Shown in pieces: positions 62,101-62,633 of a DNA stretch of 62,633 bases (position 1 is its first letter; each line of letters opens with the position of its first letter). The stretch is from contig NW_013652462.1 of assembly GCF_000499385.1 (NCBI RefSeq), forward strand, positions 1-62,633, read 5' to 3'. Source of the DNA: Eimeria necatrix. Its lineage: Eukaryota; Apicomplexa; Conoidasida; Eucoccidiorida; Eimeriidae. Under the pieces are notes generated by a model. It had not been told where the DNA came from and did not search any database. It was given only the letters and a program-made list of their open reading frames with translations. The position numbers and the translations under genes were made by a program.

Positions 62101-62633
62101 CGGTGCGTCTTGTGCATGTAGCAGGGGAGCCTTAGTGGCAACGTGGCACGTTTGAATTCGGTTTTTGTGTTTGCAGCCTGTGCGTGGACGTATTGTTCTA
62201 GCGCGTGCGAGTCTCTGTGCCAGGTTCAGATGCTGCGGTGTGGACAAATCGAGTGGCTTACTGTTCTGTAGCCGTAGCGGGAAGACAGTTCGTGTAGGTA
62301 TCTGTGCGGTGCAGTCGGGGGGCAAACGGTCTTGCGAGGGATATGCGTGTCTGATTTTTGAAGCCATATGCGGCTTTGACCAGCAAGTGCGTTGGGCGTT
62401 TGTGGCAACGGCATTGGCGTTGATTAGAATTGTTGGGGAATTCGTTTTGGTTGGCATTGGCAGTTACGTGGGATGCGATGAAAATGGGCGGCTTCAGAAG
62501 TTCAGGTCACTTCGTAGTAGATGGGGATGTGTCTGTGGCTGGCCTTTTGGAGTTGACCATATATTTTCGGTGTGGCAGACCTGGTTTGGAATCGTGGCTT
62601 GAGGACGTTAGGTGGTGTGGTTGGGAGGCATAG
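59161..62633. repeat. Decayed tandem array, 0.36-0.58 kb units
   Basis: A landmark of the form GTTTGCAGCCTGTGCGTGGACG recurs in diverged form at about 59161, 59525, 60108, 60601, 61172, 61600 and 62169. Downstream sequence also matches between copies, for example the GCGTTGG/GCGTTAG stretch after the 61600 and 62169 copies. Minus-strand frames share a weak motif, (R/P)PRTGCKHKN. No intact gene is seen. The array runs off the right edge. Confidence 0.65.

Noticed and set aside
49630..62633. CRISPR array or phage region
   Set aside because: The repeats are 0.36-0.71 kb, diverged and without uniform short spacers, and the surrounding genes are eukaryotic with introns.
42621..62633. Retrotransposon (LTR or LINE)
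   Set aside because: No reverse transcriptase, integrase or protease motif was found, and no long terminal repeats flank a coding body.

Overview
The window looks like nuclear DNA of a coccidian apicomplexan, most likely an Eimeria species. The evidence is dense CAG/CTG trinucleotide repeats that run through coding sequence as long Ala, Ser, Gln and Leu tracts, many interstitial telomere-like TTTAGGG/CCCTAAA blocks, intron-rich eukaryotic genes, and alternation between repeat-rich and repeat-poor segments like that described for Eimeria chromosomes. No bacterial operon, CRISPR array, rRNA gene or convincing tRNA gene was seen. All gene models were built by hand from reading frames, GT-AG (once GC-AG) splice sites and matching intron phases; none has transcript support here.

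Layout. (1) 1-8000 is repeat-rich. It has the 3' end of an unknown gene (122-985), a GGGGCCCC palindrome array, telomere-like blocks, and a large minus-strand gene (2968-7083) for a single-pass membrane protein with a C-terminal domain I recall as common in Eimeria hypothetical proteins. (2) 8000-11780 is repeat-poor; only two tentative membrane-type exons on the minus strand were found. (3) 11780-23150 is repeat-rich and holds one seven-exon gene for a ~2980-residue Sen1/senataxin-like SF1 helicase. (4) 23200-24950 is repeat-poor with no gene seen. (5) 24950-28250 is repeat-rich and holds a six-exon minus-strand histidine phosphatase superfamily gene. (6) 28250-30085 has no gene seen. (7) 30086-41911 is gene-dense: a minus-strand gene that reads as cyclophilin fused to the splicing factor SYF2, a divergent plus-strand gene for bacterial-type ribosomal protein L3 (probably mitochondrial), and a minus-strand gene with a ubiquitin-like domain. 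(8) 42000-62633 is long and repeat-poor. Its only plausible coding piece is a first exon with a signal peptide and membrane helix (47723-48052). The rest holds hairpins and old, diverged tandem duplications.

The genes do not form a pathway. Three touch RNA or protein synthesis: Sen1 (RNA/DNA unwinding, termination), cyclophilin-SYF2 (spliceosome) and L3 (organellar ribosome). The most notable item is the cyclophilin-SYF2 fusion: eight exons join in frame from the cyclophilin start to the SYF2 stop.
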